Of a stretch of 64,000 nucleotides of DNA, positions 8,669 to 16,114 are shown one piece after another. The notes beneath the pieces were generated by a model. That model was given only the letters and a program-made list of their open reading frames with translations, was not told the DNA's origin and ran no database searches. The position numbers were made by a program, and so were the translations under genes. Origin of the DNA: Coxiellaceae bacterium (GTDB taxonomy: Bacteria > Pseudomonadota > Gammaproteobacteria > Coxiellales > Coxiellaceae); NCBI GenBank assembly GCA_029212885.1, contig JARGPC010000002.1:352474-416473 (forward strand), in the 5' to 3' direction. The stretch's first letter is position 1. Every line of letters starts with the position of its first letter.

Positions 8669-8998
8669 ATGTCAGATGCTCGAGATCAGTTGGGTAATCT
8701 TTTATGTGCTATTTCTATGACGGTGAATTTTGCAGCTATTCCGGTTATCAAGGAGTTGATTGACCGCAAAAACTACGAAGCAGCGGGAATTACCTTTGCA
8801 GGTGTCGTGTTGTACGATGTGTTATTTATGACCGGTTGCTGTTATTTCTCAGGGCTATGCGCTAACAAAAATAATAGTGCTAAGGCCGGTGCCACTGTGC
8901 AGGTTATGCCGAAAGACCTGGAGTCACAGGCTTCAGCTGACATTACTGAGCCTCTTCTGCCGGAATCATGCTCAGGGTATGGTTCTTTAGCTGTTTGA
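8669..8998 (+). CDS. Small two-helix membrane protein of unknown function
   Basis: A 109-residue protein with AGGGTG eight bases before the ATG. Residues about 8-28 and 42-64 are hydrophobic and could form two membrane helices. The soluble C-terminal tail of about 45 residues ends with EPLLPES and GYGSLAV. These resemble acidic-dileucine and Y-x-x-hydrophobic sorting signals of eukaryotic endolysosomal membrane proteins, although the dileucine spacing is not canonical. No bacterial family was recognised. It sits alone between the acidic coiled-coil protein and the flavin monooxygenase. Confidence 0.65.
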   Translation: MSDARDQLGNLLCAISMTVNFAAIPVIKELIDRKNYEAAGITFAGVVLYDVLFMTGCCYFSGLCANKNNSAKAGATVQVMPKDLESQASADITEPLLPESCSGYGSLAV

Positions 8999-9088
8999 TA
9001 AGCTTCGACTAAACACAGCCTGCTGATATTGCAGCCACTGTTCAAGGCTGATATCGTATATTCAAATGGATCGAATAGGGCATATGCA

Positions 9089-10624
9089 GTGAAGTATGAC
9101 GTCATTATTGTAGGTGGTGGGCCAACCGGTGCTGCCATGGCGATTGAGCTAGGCCTTAACGGCATTAAAACTCTGGTATTAGAAAAGTATGATCAGCCTT
9201 TGGTGTCGCCACGTGCGCAATCATTGAACTCTCGCACGATGGAGTTCTTTATGCGCTGGGGCATTGCTGATGCGTTGCGTGATGAGTTGTTATTGCCAGA
9301 GGATTTCCCTTTGCGGGGTGTATGGTGTTCGGCGTTGAATGGTGCAACGTATTCAGTGGGTGGTTCTGCGCAGCAAGACTTGTCGGATTTAACACCACAG
9401 ACCCCGGTTCGTGTGCCGTTATGGATCACCGAGGGTGTGTTGCGTCAACGGGTGGCTGAGTTGCCATCGGTTACTTTTTTACGTGAGCGGCCAGTGACAG
9501 CTGTTAAGCTTACGGATGAATATATTGAAGTGACTGCTGAACACCGTGAGAGTCAAACATCTGAAACCTATCATGCGGATTATGTTATTGCTTGTGATGG
9601 CGCTAACAGTTTGGTGCGTGAGTCAATGGCTATTCCATTTGAAGGTTTGGCTCCTGCGCGTAAGGTGCTTAACTTATTATTCGAAGCGCCAGAGTTACAG
9701 CAGCAGATAACAGTAGAAAAAGGCTTTTTGTATTATCTATTAGGTGCTGAGATGACGTGTGCCTTAGGTGTCGTCGATCCGCGTTGTGGCTTGTGGTATG
9801 CGCAAGTGGTCTATAGCGGTGATGAAAAAAACGCTAAAGACATCGATGCGATAGCATTGTTGCATCGAATAACGGGTATTGAATTTGATTTGACTATTGT
9901 TGATCAACATTTTTGGATGATGCAGGTAGAGTTAGCAGAAACGTTTAGCAAGGATCGTCGTGTGTTTTTGGTGGGTGATAGTGCGCATGCATTTGCGCCG
10001 ACGGGTGGCTTTGGGTTGAATACTGGTTTTGGTGATGTTGAAAATCTGGGTTGGAAGTTGGCTGAAGTAATTAAAGGAGCGGTACCAGCGAAGCTGCTTG
10101 ATAGCTACGAACAAGAGCGCCGACCTATCGTGCAGCGTAATTTAATGGCGGCAGAAAAGAATGCGAAAGACATGGTGGAGTTGCGTGAGCGTATTGATGT
10201 AACGCAGCAGCCGGAAGAATATGCAGCAGCCAATGTTAAGATTGCTGCACAGCATATGCATACCATGGGATTAACGCTGGGTTATGGTTATGGTGTTGAT
10301 GAAGCGGAGCAGATGCCAGCCAATGCGTATATGCCAACGATTAAGTCTGGTTATTTTTTGCCGCACATACAACTACCGGATGAAACGGCTTTATATCAGC
10401 ATTTATCGCCAACCCAGTGGAGCTTAGTTGTTTCTGGCGCGGCTGATGATATGCATGTTGCACAACTGCAAAAGTTAGCGGCAAATCAGGGTGTTTCGTT
10501 GGAAGAAGTTTTATTGGAGCCGAGTAGTTACCCTTATCGTTATGTGTTGATTCGTCCGGATTGGCATATTGCGTTTTGTGGTGATGATTTGGAAGGGGTA
10601 GAACAGCATTGGCAAATGAAATAA
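9089..10624 (+). CDS. FAD-dependent aromatic monooxygenase (PHBH/class A type)
   Basis: Class A flavoprotein hydroxylase of about 511 residues. It has the N-terminal FAD motif VGGGPTGAAMA, the DG motif YVIACDGANSLVR, and the GD motif VFLVGDSAHAFAPTGGFGLNTG. The C-terminal 100 residues look like the thioredoxin-like cap of MhpA/PgaE-type enzymes (LIRPDWHIAFCGDD). These enzymes insert one oxygen atom into phenolic or polyketide-like rings using NAD(P)H. I chose GTG at 9089, just before KYDVIIVGGG; a TTG at 9029 gives 20 more residues with no family match. Its end overlaps azlC, so an operon with the exporter is likely. Substrate unknown. Confidence 0.85.
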   Translation: MKYDVIIVGGGPTGAAMAIELGLNGIKTLVLEKYDQPLVSPRAQSLNSRTMEFFMRWGIADALRDELLLPEDFPLRGVWCSALNGATYSVGGSAQQDLSDLTPQTPVRVPLWITEGVLRQRVAELPSVTFLRERPVTAVKLTDEYIEVTAEHRESQTSETYHADYVIACDGANSLVRESMAIPFEGLAPARKVLNLLFEAPELQQQITVEKGFLYYLLGAEMTCALGVVDPRCGLWYAQVVYSGDEKNAKDIDAIALLHRITGIEFDLTIVDQHFWMMQVELAETFSKDRRVFLVGDSAHAFAPTGGFGLNTGFGDVENLGWKLAEVIKGAVPAKLLDSYEQERRPIVQRNLMAAEKNAKDMVELRERIDVTQQPEEYAAANVKIAAQHMHTMGLTLGYGYGVDEAEQMPANAYMPTIKSGYFLPHIQLPDETALYQHLSPTQWSLVVSGAADDMHVAQLQKLAANQGVSLEEVLLEPSSYPYRYVLIRPDWHIAFCGDDLEGVEQHWQMK

Positions 10625-11304
10625 AAACGCAAGGCGAATGTTTATATGCGCTAAAAATCAGCTGGCCTATTTTTTTTGCTTATGCACCGATTGGTATCGT
10701 TTTTGGTGTACTATTTGTTCAAGAGCATTACCCATGGTGGTTAGCGCCGATTGAGAGTGCGGTGATTTATGGTGGTTCGATTCAGTTTGTTGTGTTGAGT
10801 ATGATGCAAGAACACGCTGGATTGATAGCAATATTGTTCGCTAGCTTCTTTGTGGCTTTTCGTAATTCTTTTTATGGTTTGAGTTTTCTGCATCGCTATA
10901 ACACAAATAAGCTAACCAAACTCTTGCTGGCATTTTTGCTGGTCGATGCCACTTATGCTTTGTTGTTATCGCATGAAACCAAAGCCGAACACAATAATAC
11001 TAAGTTTTGTCTGTGGGTATCCTTGTGGATATGGTTATATTGGGTGGGCGGCACATTTATTGGTGCGTTGTTTGCTCAGTGGATACCGCCATTTAGTGCG
11101 TTACAATTTATATTGCCAGCATTTTTCCTCTCAGTTGCAGTGGGGTATTGGATTAAACTGCGCGAATGGCATATGGTAGTTGTACCGATTGTGGCGTCTG
11201 TTGTTTCTTTTTTATGGTTGCCCAATCAATATTTGCTGGTAGCAATAGTGATATCGATTATTGCCATATTATTTATTGATAAATATAAGCGAGGTCGCGT
11301 ATGA
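10609..11304 (+). CDS. azlC: AzlC family branched-chain amino acid exporter, large subunit
   Basis: Membrane protein of 231 residues with the AzlC signature around APIESAVIYGGSIQFV (residues 45-60) and an N-terminal FAYAPIGIVFG segment. AzlC works with the small AzlD subunit to export branched-chain amino acids or related compounds. It starts at a TTG inside the end of the monooxygenase gene, with GGAAGGGG about ten bases upstream, so translation is probably coupled. The 4-bp overlap with azlD confirms a two-gene transport unit. Confidence 0.88.
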   Translation: MANEIKTQGECLYALKISWPIFFAYAPIGIVFGVLFVQEHYPWWLAPIESAVIYGGSIQFVVLSMMQEHAGLIAILFASFFVAFRNSFYGLSFLHRYNTNKLTKLLLAFLLVDATYALLLSHETKAEHNNTKFCLWVSLWIWLYWVGGTFIGALFAQWIPPFSALQFILPAFFLSVAVGYWIKLREWHMVVVPIVASVVSFLWLPNQYLLVAIVISIIAILFIDKYKRGRV

Positions 11305-11627
11305 CGCCTTCGGTGCCGTATCTATTGCTGGTTATGCTTTTGGTGGCGTTGGTGGTGTTAGTAACGCGGGTACTGCCTTTTGTTTTTTCAGCGGTATTAA
11401 AAAACAATGGAACATTGATGATAATAGGTAAGTATTTACCGGCCTATATTATGTTGCTATTAACGATTTTTGAAATTGGTTTGTCCAAGTTTGAAAAGGC
11501 GCCTTATAACATTCCTGCCGTCGTTGGGCTATTGGCGCTGGTTGCGGTGCATTGGTGGAAGCGCAAAACATTATTAAGCTTAGCGGTTAGTGTGGCTGTG
11601 TATATCGCTTGCACATATTTTTATTAG
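11301..11627 (+). CDS. azlD: AzlD family exporter small subunit
   Basis: A 108-residue protein with about four transmembrane segments and the AzlD motif VTRVLPF near residue 22. It overlaps azlC by 4 bp (ATGA) and is its expected partner in the branched-chain amino acid exporter. Length is normal for the family. Confidence 0.87.
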   Translation: MTPSVPYLLLVMLLVALVVLVTRVLPFVFSAVLKNNGTLMIIGKYLPAYIMLLLTIFEIGLSKFEKAPYNIPAVVGLLALVAVHWWKRKTLLSLAVSVAVYIACTYFY

Positions 11628-11702
11628 CTGGTGTTAGCGCAGCTTAATTTGCGCTGTAATTTAATGTTTTATCTTTATATCACAAACTTTTGGGAGTTGA
11701 TA

Positions 11703-12470
11703 ATGTCATCAAATATTGAGATCGTTAAGCAGTTTCAGCAGTTCATGGCTCAAGGAGAGCAGGCGCAGGCATTTGCAATGATTACTGACGATGCGGTATG
11801 GCATTCCGATGAAATCGGAGCACCGTGGAGTGGTATACATGAAGGTATTAATGCTATTAAGGAGCACTTTCAGAATATTTCTGGTACTACTCAACAATTC
11901 AAAAGAGAAATTAAGCAGTGTATTGAGCAGGGGGATCTGGTTATTGAGCTGGGTGGTTTGAGTTGTATTTTGAATAAAACGAATCTCCCATTTGAGACAG
12001 AGTATGTTTGCTTGTATGGTGTAAAAGACAAAAAAATATTCTCATACCGAATTTTTGAAGACAGTCTTCGTCTTTATAGGGCGTATTTCCCAAAAACCAA
12101 AGAAAATCTAGGGCTGCAATTTAAAGATAGCGTAGCCACTATAGCGCCGAATGAGATGTCAAAAGTCATTGCATCTGCAGATATTGAAAAGCATTTTCCG
12201 GCGCCAGCGCCTGGTGCTGTCAATATATTTTCAGATAATCATATGTCGGTTGGGATGGTTAAAACGCAAGATTACCCCTCATACCCTCATAGTAATGATT
12301 ATGATGAAGTGCATTATGTGCTGAAAGGCACAGCAAAATTCCGGTCTGGCGGTGGGGCAGCAACAGAAATAAAGGCAGGTGATGTTGTTTATGTTAAAAC
12401 ACCTGAAGAGCACGAATGGTTTGATTGTTCGGCTGATTTCCAGTTGATTTTTGTGCAGGCTAAACCTTAA
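11703..12470 (+). CDS. SnoaL-like plus cupin two-domain protein
   Basis: A 255-residue fusion. Residues 1-125 have the NTF2/SnoaL-like pattern, starting NIEIVKQFQQFMAQGEQAQAF and including AVWHSDEIGAPWSG. Residues 150-255 form a cupin domain with YPHSNDYDEVHYVLKG and AGDVVYVKTPEEHEW, giving plausible metal-ligand His and Glu residues. The ATG at 11703 follows GGGAG and removes a 24-residue extension. SnoaL-like folds act as cyclases or isomerases and cupins as dioxygenases or isomerases. With the flavin monooxygenase upstream, a role in modifying or detoxifying a small cyclic molecule is inferred. Confidence 0.75.
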   Translation: MSSNIEIVKQFQQFMAQGEQAQAFAMITDDAVWHSDEIGAPWSGIHEGINAIKEHFQNISGTTQQFKREIKQCIEQGDLVIELGGLSCILNKTNLPFETEYVCLYGVKDKKIFSYRIFEDSLRLYRAYFPKTKENLGLQFKDSVATIAPNEMSKVIASADIEKHFPAPAPGAVNIFSDNHMSVGMVKTQDYPSYPHSNDYDEVHYVLKGTAKFRSGGGAATEIKAGDVVYVKTPEEHEWFDCSADFQLIFVQAKP

Positions 12471-12485
12471 TTATGGAATAAAATT

Positions 12486-12851
12486 ATGGAACATTTAACG
12501 CGTCTTATAACCGGCAAAGATAACCAATCGCACTTTATCGATGAAGCTCTATCATATGAAAAAATTTATCCTCAATGGGATCTTAAGGTGTCGCAATCTT
12601 TCGCTATTGAGCAGGGGGAGGTGGTTATTTGGCAAACAACCGATAAGTTTGAATTAGACTGGGTTAATGCTCCAAGAAAGCAATTCTTTATTTATCTCTC
12701 GGGTCTTGTTGAAATAGAGGTCGCTAGTGGCGAAAAGCGTCGTTTTAAAAAGGGAGATGTACTCTTAGTTGAGGATTGTGATGGCCAGGGTCATATCACG
12801 CGTATCATCGAACCGATGACTGCGGTTGTTGTTGGTTGTGGGGATGGCTGA
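12486..12851 (+). CDS. Cupin domain protein
   Basis: A 121-residue single-domain cupin, with the conserved pattern of FFIYLSGLVEIEV and KKGDVLLVEDCDGQGHITR. The second cupin motif keeps G-D-x-x-x and one His; the first has lost the usual H-x-H, so metal binding is uncertain. It follows the SnoaL-cupin gene by 15 bp and is probably the last gene of the monooxygenase/AzlCD/cupin group. Confidence 0.75.
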   Translation: MEHLTRLITGKDNQSHFIDEALSYEKIYPQWDLKVSQSFAIEQGEVVIWQTTDKFELDWVNAPRKQFFIYLSGLVEIEVASGEKRRFKKGDVLLVEDCDGQGHITRIIEPMTAVVVGCGDG

Positions 12852-12976
12852 GTTGTATTGTGTAATGCAACCTCCTGACCGACAAGATACAATACCAATT
12901 AACTATGCCTTAATTTTTATTGGCGCTCACTTTCGTTACAATAGCTGAAAGATGATAACAAATTATTGAGGAAGGC

Positions 12977-13534
12977 ATGCCAAAACGTACTGCTGTGAGT
13001 AACTCGTATTCTTTTTTTTGGCAAGGCGGAGTGCCCCTGCTTTCAAAGTCAGCCGAGTTGCGCGATAAACATATTACAGTAGACTGTTTGTTAGACTGCA
13101 TCAGTGATTTACGTGATGCTATAGGTCCGGATAACATTCATGCGGATGTCCGTTTAGTCAAAACAGCAAAGGATGAGGTGTTCCAACAGTATTGCCAAGC
13201 CATTGAGTCGCTGCCTATCGATAAACTAAAGAAGCCTGCGGAATGTACGGTTGAAAGCATACTGCCGACACTGGCTGAGTTATATGAAGCAGCATATCAA
13301 ACACATCAAGCAGCTGAGCAGGCAATAATTACTGATCGCCATATGCCGCGTGAAAAAAGGCGTGGAGCGACATTCTATGCGGAAAAACAACTACTGAACC
13401 CTGGTTCTGCCGCGGCATTTTATGAAGGCCAGCTACATATTTTTTCCACAAAATTACCCTCAAGCGTAAAGCGGGTTCTTGAATATTACTATGATTGTCC
13501 GGTTGTTTCCGTGAGGTCATCACTGACCAGATAA
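12977..13534 (+). CDS. Hypothetical protein
   Basis: A 185-residue soluble protein with a strong ribosome-binding site (GAGGAAGG) before the ATG. No signal peptide, membrane helix or known motif was recognised. Predicted mostly helical from residue 40 to 125. It converges with the LysR gene on the other strand, 42 bp apart. Function unknown. Confidence 0.6.
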   Translation: MPKRTAVSNSYSFFWQGGVPLLSKSAELRDKHITVDCLLDCISDLRDAIGPDNIHADVRLVKTAKDEVFQQYCQAIESLPIDKLKKPAECTVESILPTLAELYEAAYQTHQAAEQAIITDRHMPREKRRGATFYAEKQLLNPGSAAAFYEGQLHIFSTKLPSSVKRVLEYYYDCPVVSVRSSLTR

Positions 13535-13576
13535 TATGAACGCCTCCAACACAGAATGCTACGGTAGAATTTATGA

Positions 13577-14494
13577 TTAGCGATCATTGGTGTGTTGTGG
13601 TCGATATAAGTGCTTAGTAAGGTAATCAATAAACGCTTTAATTTTGTAGGGCTGAGGTGACAATTTGGGATAAACAGCATATAAGTGGCTAGTTATTAAG
13701 TTGTAGGGCTCAAGTAATGATACCAATGAGCCATTCTCAATTTCATCGGTTACCCAATAATTTGGCACCCGAATAATGCCCTGATCTTCAAGTGCCATAT
13801 GCTTTTGTACACCCATGTGCGTCACTTTTGCAATCGGTTGAATCGGTATCTTGATTTCTTGGTCGTTTTCAATAAATGCCCAGTGGTCATTGGTATCACT
13901 GATTGATTGTGTAACGCAACCAATGGTGCGGTGTTGGGCAAGATCTTGCGGAGTTTTAGGTAGGCCTGCATGTTGTAAATAGTCAGGGCTTGCGCAGACG
14001 ATGTAACCGTAGCTAAACAGTTTTTTAGCAATGAGGTTAGAGTCGGGTAACTGCCGTGCTGCTCTTAACGCGATATCAACACCGCCGTCAGAAATGTTTT
14101 TAACACGATCAGATAAGTCTAATTCGATTGCCAGTCCAGGGTAGTTACGCATGAATTCAGCTAGTAAAGGACCAATAATCAGCGTGCCTAGGGTGATTGG
14201 GGCGGTAACAACTATTTTACCTGTGAGCTGTTTGTTGTCTTGATGAATGGTCTGCGTAGCATGATCAAAATCACCCTGGATTTGTAAGCATGATTGATAA
14301 AACTGTTGACCTGAATCTGTGAGTTGTAACCCTTGCTGTGTACGAATAAATAACTGTGCATTCAACCGCTGTTCAAGTTGCGCAATGCGTCGACTGATAT
14401 GCGATTTGGAGCTGTTCATGAGTAATGCTGCTTGCGTAAAGCTACCCGCTTTGACTACATCCACGTATAACATGGCGTCTTGAATTAGCTTCAT
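13577..14494 (-). CDS. LysR family transcriptional regulator
   Basis: A 305-residue LysR-type regulator. The N-terminal winged helix-turn-helix is clear (VVKAGSFTQAALLMNSSKSH then SRRIAQLEQRL). A periplasmic-binding-like effector domain follows from about residue 90. The start at 14494 fits the family N-terminus; a start at 14551 would add 19 residues. It lies 60 bp after the phosphoribosyltransferase gene in the same direction, so it may be co-transcribed with the tox-like operon. The toxoflavin clusters of Burkholderia and Pseudomonas also have a LysR regulator (ToxR), which responds to the product; by analogy this may be the cluster regulator. Confidence 0.88.
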   Translation of the reverse strand: MKLIQDAMLYVDVVKAGSFTQAALLMNSSKSHISRRIAQLEQRLNAQLFIRTQQGLQLTDSGQQFYQSCLQIQGDFDHATQTIHQDNKQLTGKIVVTAPITLGTLIIGPLLAEFMRNYPGLAIELDLSDRVKNISDGGVDIALRAARQLPDSNLIAKKLFSYGYIVCASPDYLQHAGLPKTPQDLAQHRTIGCVTQSISDTNDHWAFIENDQEIKIPIQPIAKVTHMGVQKHMALEDQGIIRVPNYWVTDEIENGSLVSLLEPYNLITSHLYAVYPKLSPQPYKIKAFIDYLTKHLYRPQHTNDR

Positions 14495-14553
14495 TATTGT
14501 CTCTGAGTTATCAAAATTGTCATTATAGAAGTGCTCAGTATAACGAATCATTG

Positions 14554-15162
14554 TCAGTTCTCAATGGTTAATTCACAGGCCTTATGTAAGGCATAGCGCT
14601 GTGATGATGTTAATGCACTGATTTGTAGTAGATAGTGGCAGAATTCTCTTAAAGTGAATAATGCATTTACTTGAACGCCTTTTTTCTGGATCACGTTTAC
14701 ACCACCGAGTTCGGTATCGATAATGGTCGCTACTATCGGTACCTTTAAGCCAGCTGCTTGTATATTGTCGATTGCATTTAACATTGTGGTGCCGGTGGTA
14801 ATGAAGTCATCGATTAGTAAGCAGCATGATTGTTGCTTGGTGATGCCATCGATTAATGATTTTTCGGCATAAGTTTTAGGCTCTTTGCGTAGTAGTAGCA
14901 TAGGAATGTTGTACTGAGTTGCGAGGTAGCTGGCCATGGGAATTGCACCATAAGGTATGCCGCAAATAGAATCAAAGGCAGAGGTCTCTAGCGTTTTCCA
15001 TAATGTATCGGCGAATTGCTTGAGTATGTTTGGTGTCGAAACACATTGTCTCAAACTGATGTAGATAGGGAACTGCAATCCACTGCTTAATGTATGTGGT
15101 TCAAAACGGATAGCACCTGTGCCGTAGATTGCATTTACTAATGCTTGTTTATTTAGCTTCAA
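14554..15162 (-). CDS. pyrE: Orotate phosphoribosyltransferase-type PRTase
   Basis: A 202-residue type I phosphoribosyltransferase close to the OPRT domain of UMP synthase. It has an N-terminal FEPHTLSSGLQFPIYISLR segment, the catalytic loop RKEPKTYAEKSLIDG, and the PRPP motif LLIDDFITTGTTMLNA. OPRT joins orotate and PRPP to give OMP. It starts at a TTG inside the last codons of the SUMF1-like gene with GGGAG upstream, so translation is coupled. If this is not the housekeeping pyrE, it may act on a pyrimidine intermediate of the tox-like pathway; sequence alone cannot separate these options. Confidence 0.85.
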   Translation of the reverse strand: MKLNKQALVNAIYGTGAIRFEPHTLSSGLQFPIYISLRQCVSTPNILKQFADTLWKTLETSAFDSICGIPYGAIPMASYLATQYNIPMLLLRKEPKTYAEKSLIDGITKQQSCCLLIDDFITTGTTMLNAIDNIQAAGLKVPIVATIIDTELGGVNVIQKKGVQVNALFTLREFCHYLLQISALTSSQRYALHKACELTIEN

Positions 15163-16114
15163 CTAATCGGACTCCCATGACATAAATAGATTTCGAATAT
15201 TGACCGTGACGTCTGGCGCAACGGGCTAGGTCGTGATGGCGCGTATAGCTACCGCCACGAGCAATGCGATAAGATGAACTGTGTTTAGTCAGATCATCAG
15301 CTACCCATTCACCACCAGGGTAGGGGCGGTAATCACAGGCAACGTATTCTTCCACATTTCCAGCCATGTCCATCACGCCTTGTTGTGAAGCACCTTTAGG
15401 AAACATACCTACGGGTGTAGATTGAAATAATTGTTGTTCTACAGTGTTAGCATGATCTTCTTGGTAATCTGTACCCCAAGGGTATTCATGATAATGAGTG
15501 CCTCGTGCAGCATACTCCCACTCGATTTCGCTGGGTAGCCTGAAGTGACGCTGCGTTTTTTTAGCTAACCAGTTTGCATAGGCGTCAGCCGCTGCAGCGC
15601 TAATGCTGTGAACAGGGTGATTACTATAAGCGTGTGGGTAGACTCCAAATGGCCAGATGCTCGGTAGTTCGGTGTAATGAGTGTCTTGTAGAAAGTGATA
15701 GTACTCCTGGTTGGTGACAGGGTATTTATTTATTTTAAATGCATTAACTGTGACACGGAAGGGTGGGGATTCTTTCAAAAACCAATCGGCTTGTAGGTGT
15801 AAGTGTGAAAATTGCTTGACTAATCCCGGTATTTTATTTGCATCAGTACCTATTTGCGCTGTACCTGCAGGTATGAGTATTTGAGTTGGATTATAGGTAT
15901 CAAGTCGAGGGTCGCCTAGCAACCCGAGCAACTGTCCGGCGCAATAGCGTTGTTGTATTGTATGCTGTTTTGACTCTGTGATGGTTATCAGCTGGCCAGC
16001 GGGGTATTGCCGATAGGCGGCATAGAATGGTTCAAGGTCTTGCAGTATTGAGGGTTGACAATGCGCTGGTAACTGCATGGCCTGTCGATCGGATAATTCA
16101 TTAATTGCCATCAT
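15149..16114 (-). CDS. FGE/SUMF1-fold protein, ToxD-like
   Basis: A 321-residue protein with the formylglycine-generating-enzyme fold: IPAGTAQIGTD, FKINKYPVTNQEY, RLPSEIEWEYAARG, YPWGTDYQEDHANT, MDMAGNVEEYV and IARGGSYTRHH follow in family order. The paired catalytic cysteines of true FGE near the C-terminus are absent, so it should not be called a sulfatase activator. It overlaps the WD40 gene by 4 bp (ATGA) after a GAGGAG site. In toxoflavin clusters the same fold (ToxD) sits directly after the WD-repeat protein ToxC, and I read this as its counterpart, acting in ring assembly. Confidence 0.82.
   Translation of the reverse strand: MMAINELSDRQAMQLPAHCQPSILQDLEPFYAAYRQYPAGQLITITESKQHTIQQRYCAGQLLGLLGDPRLDTYNPTQILIPAGTAQIGTDANKIPGLVKQFSHLHLQADWFLKESPPFRVTVNAFKINKYPVTNQEYYHFLQDTHYTELPSIWPFGVYPHAYSNHPVHSISAAAADAYANWLAKKTQRHFRLPSEIEWEYAARGTHYHEYPWGTDYQEDHANTVEQQLFQSTPVGMFPKGASQQGVMDMAGNVEEYVACDYRPYPGGEWVADDLTKHSSSYRIARGGSYTRHHDLARCARRHGQYSKSIYVMGVRLVEAK

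Noticed and set aside
13489-13680. Frames over the 12977/LysR convergent junction
   Set aside because: They overlap both supported genes and show no coding character.
15149-16114. Formylglycine-generating enzyme (sulfatase activator)
   Set aside because: The catalytic cysteine pair near the C-terminus is absent and no sulfatase is nearby; the context fits ToxD.
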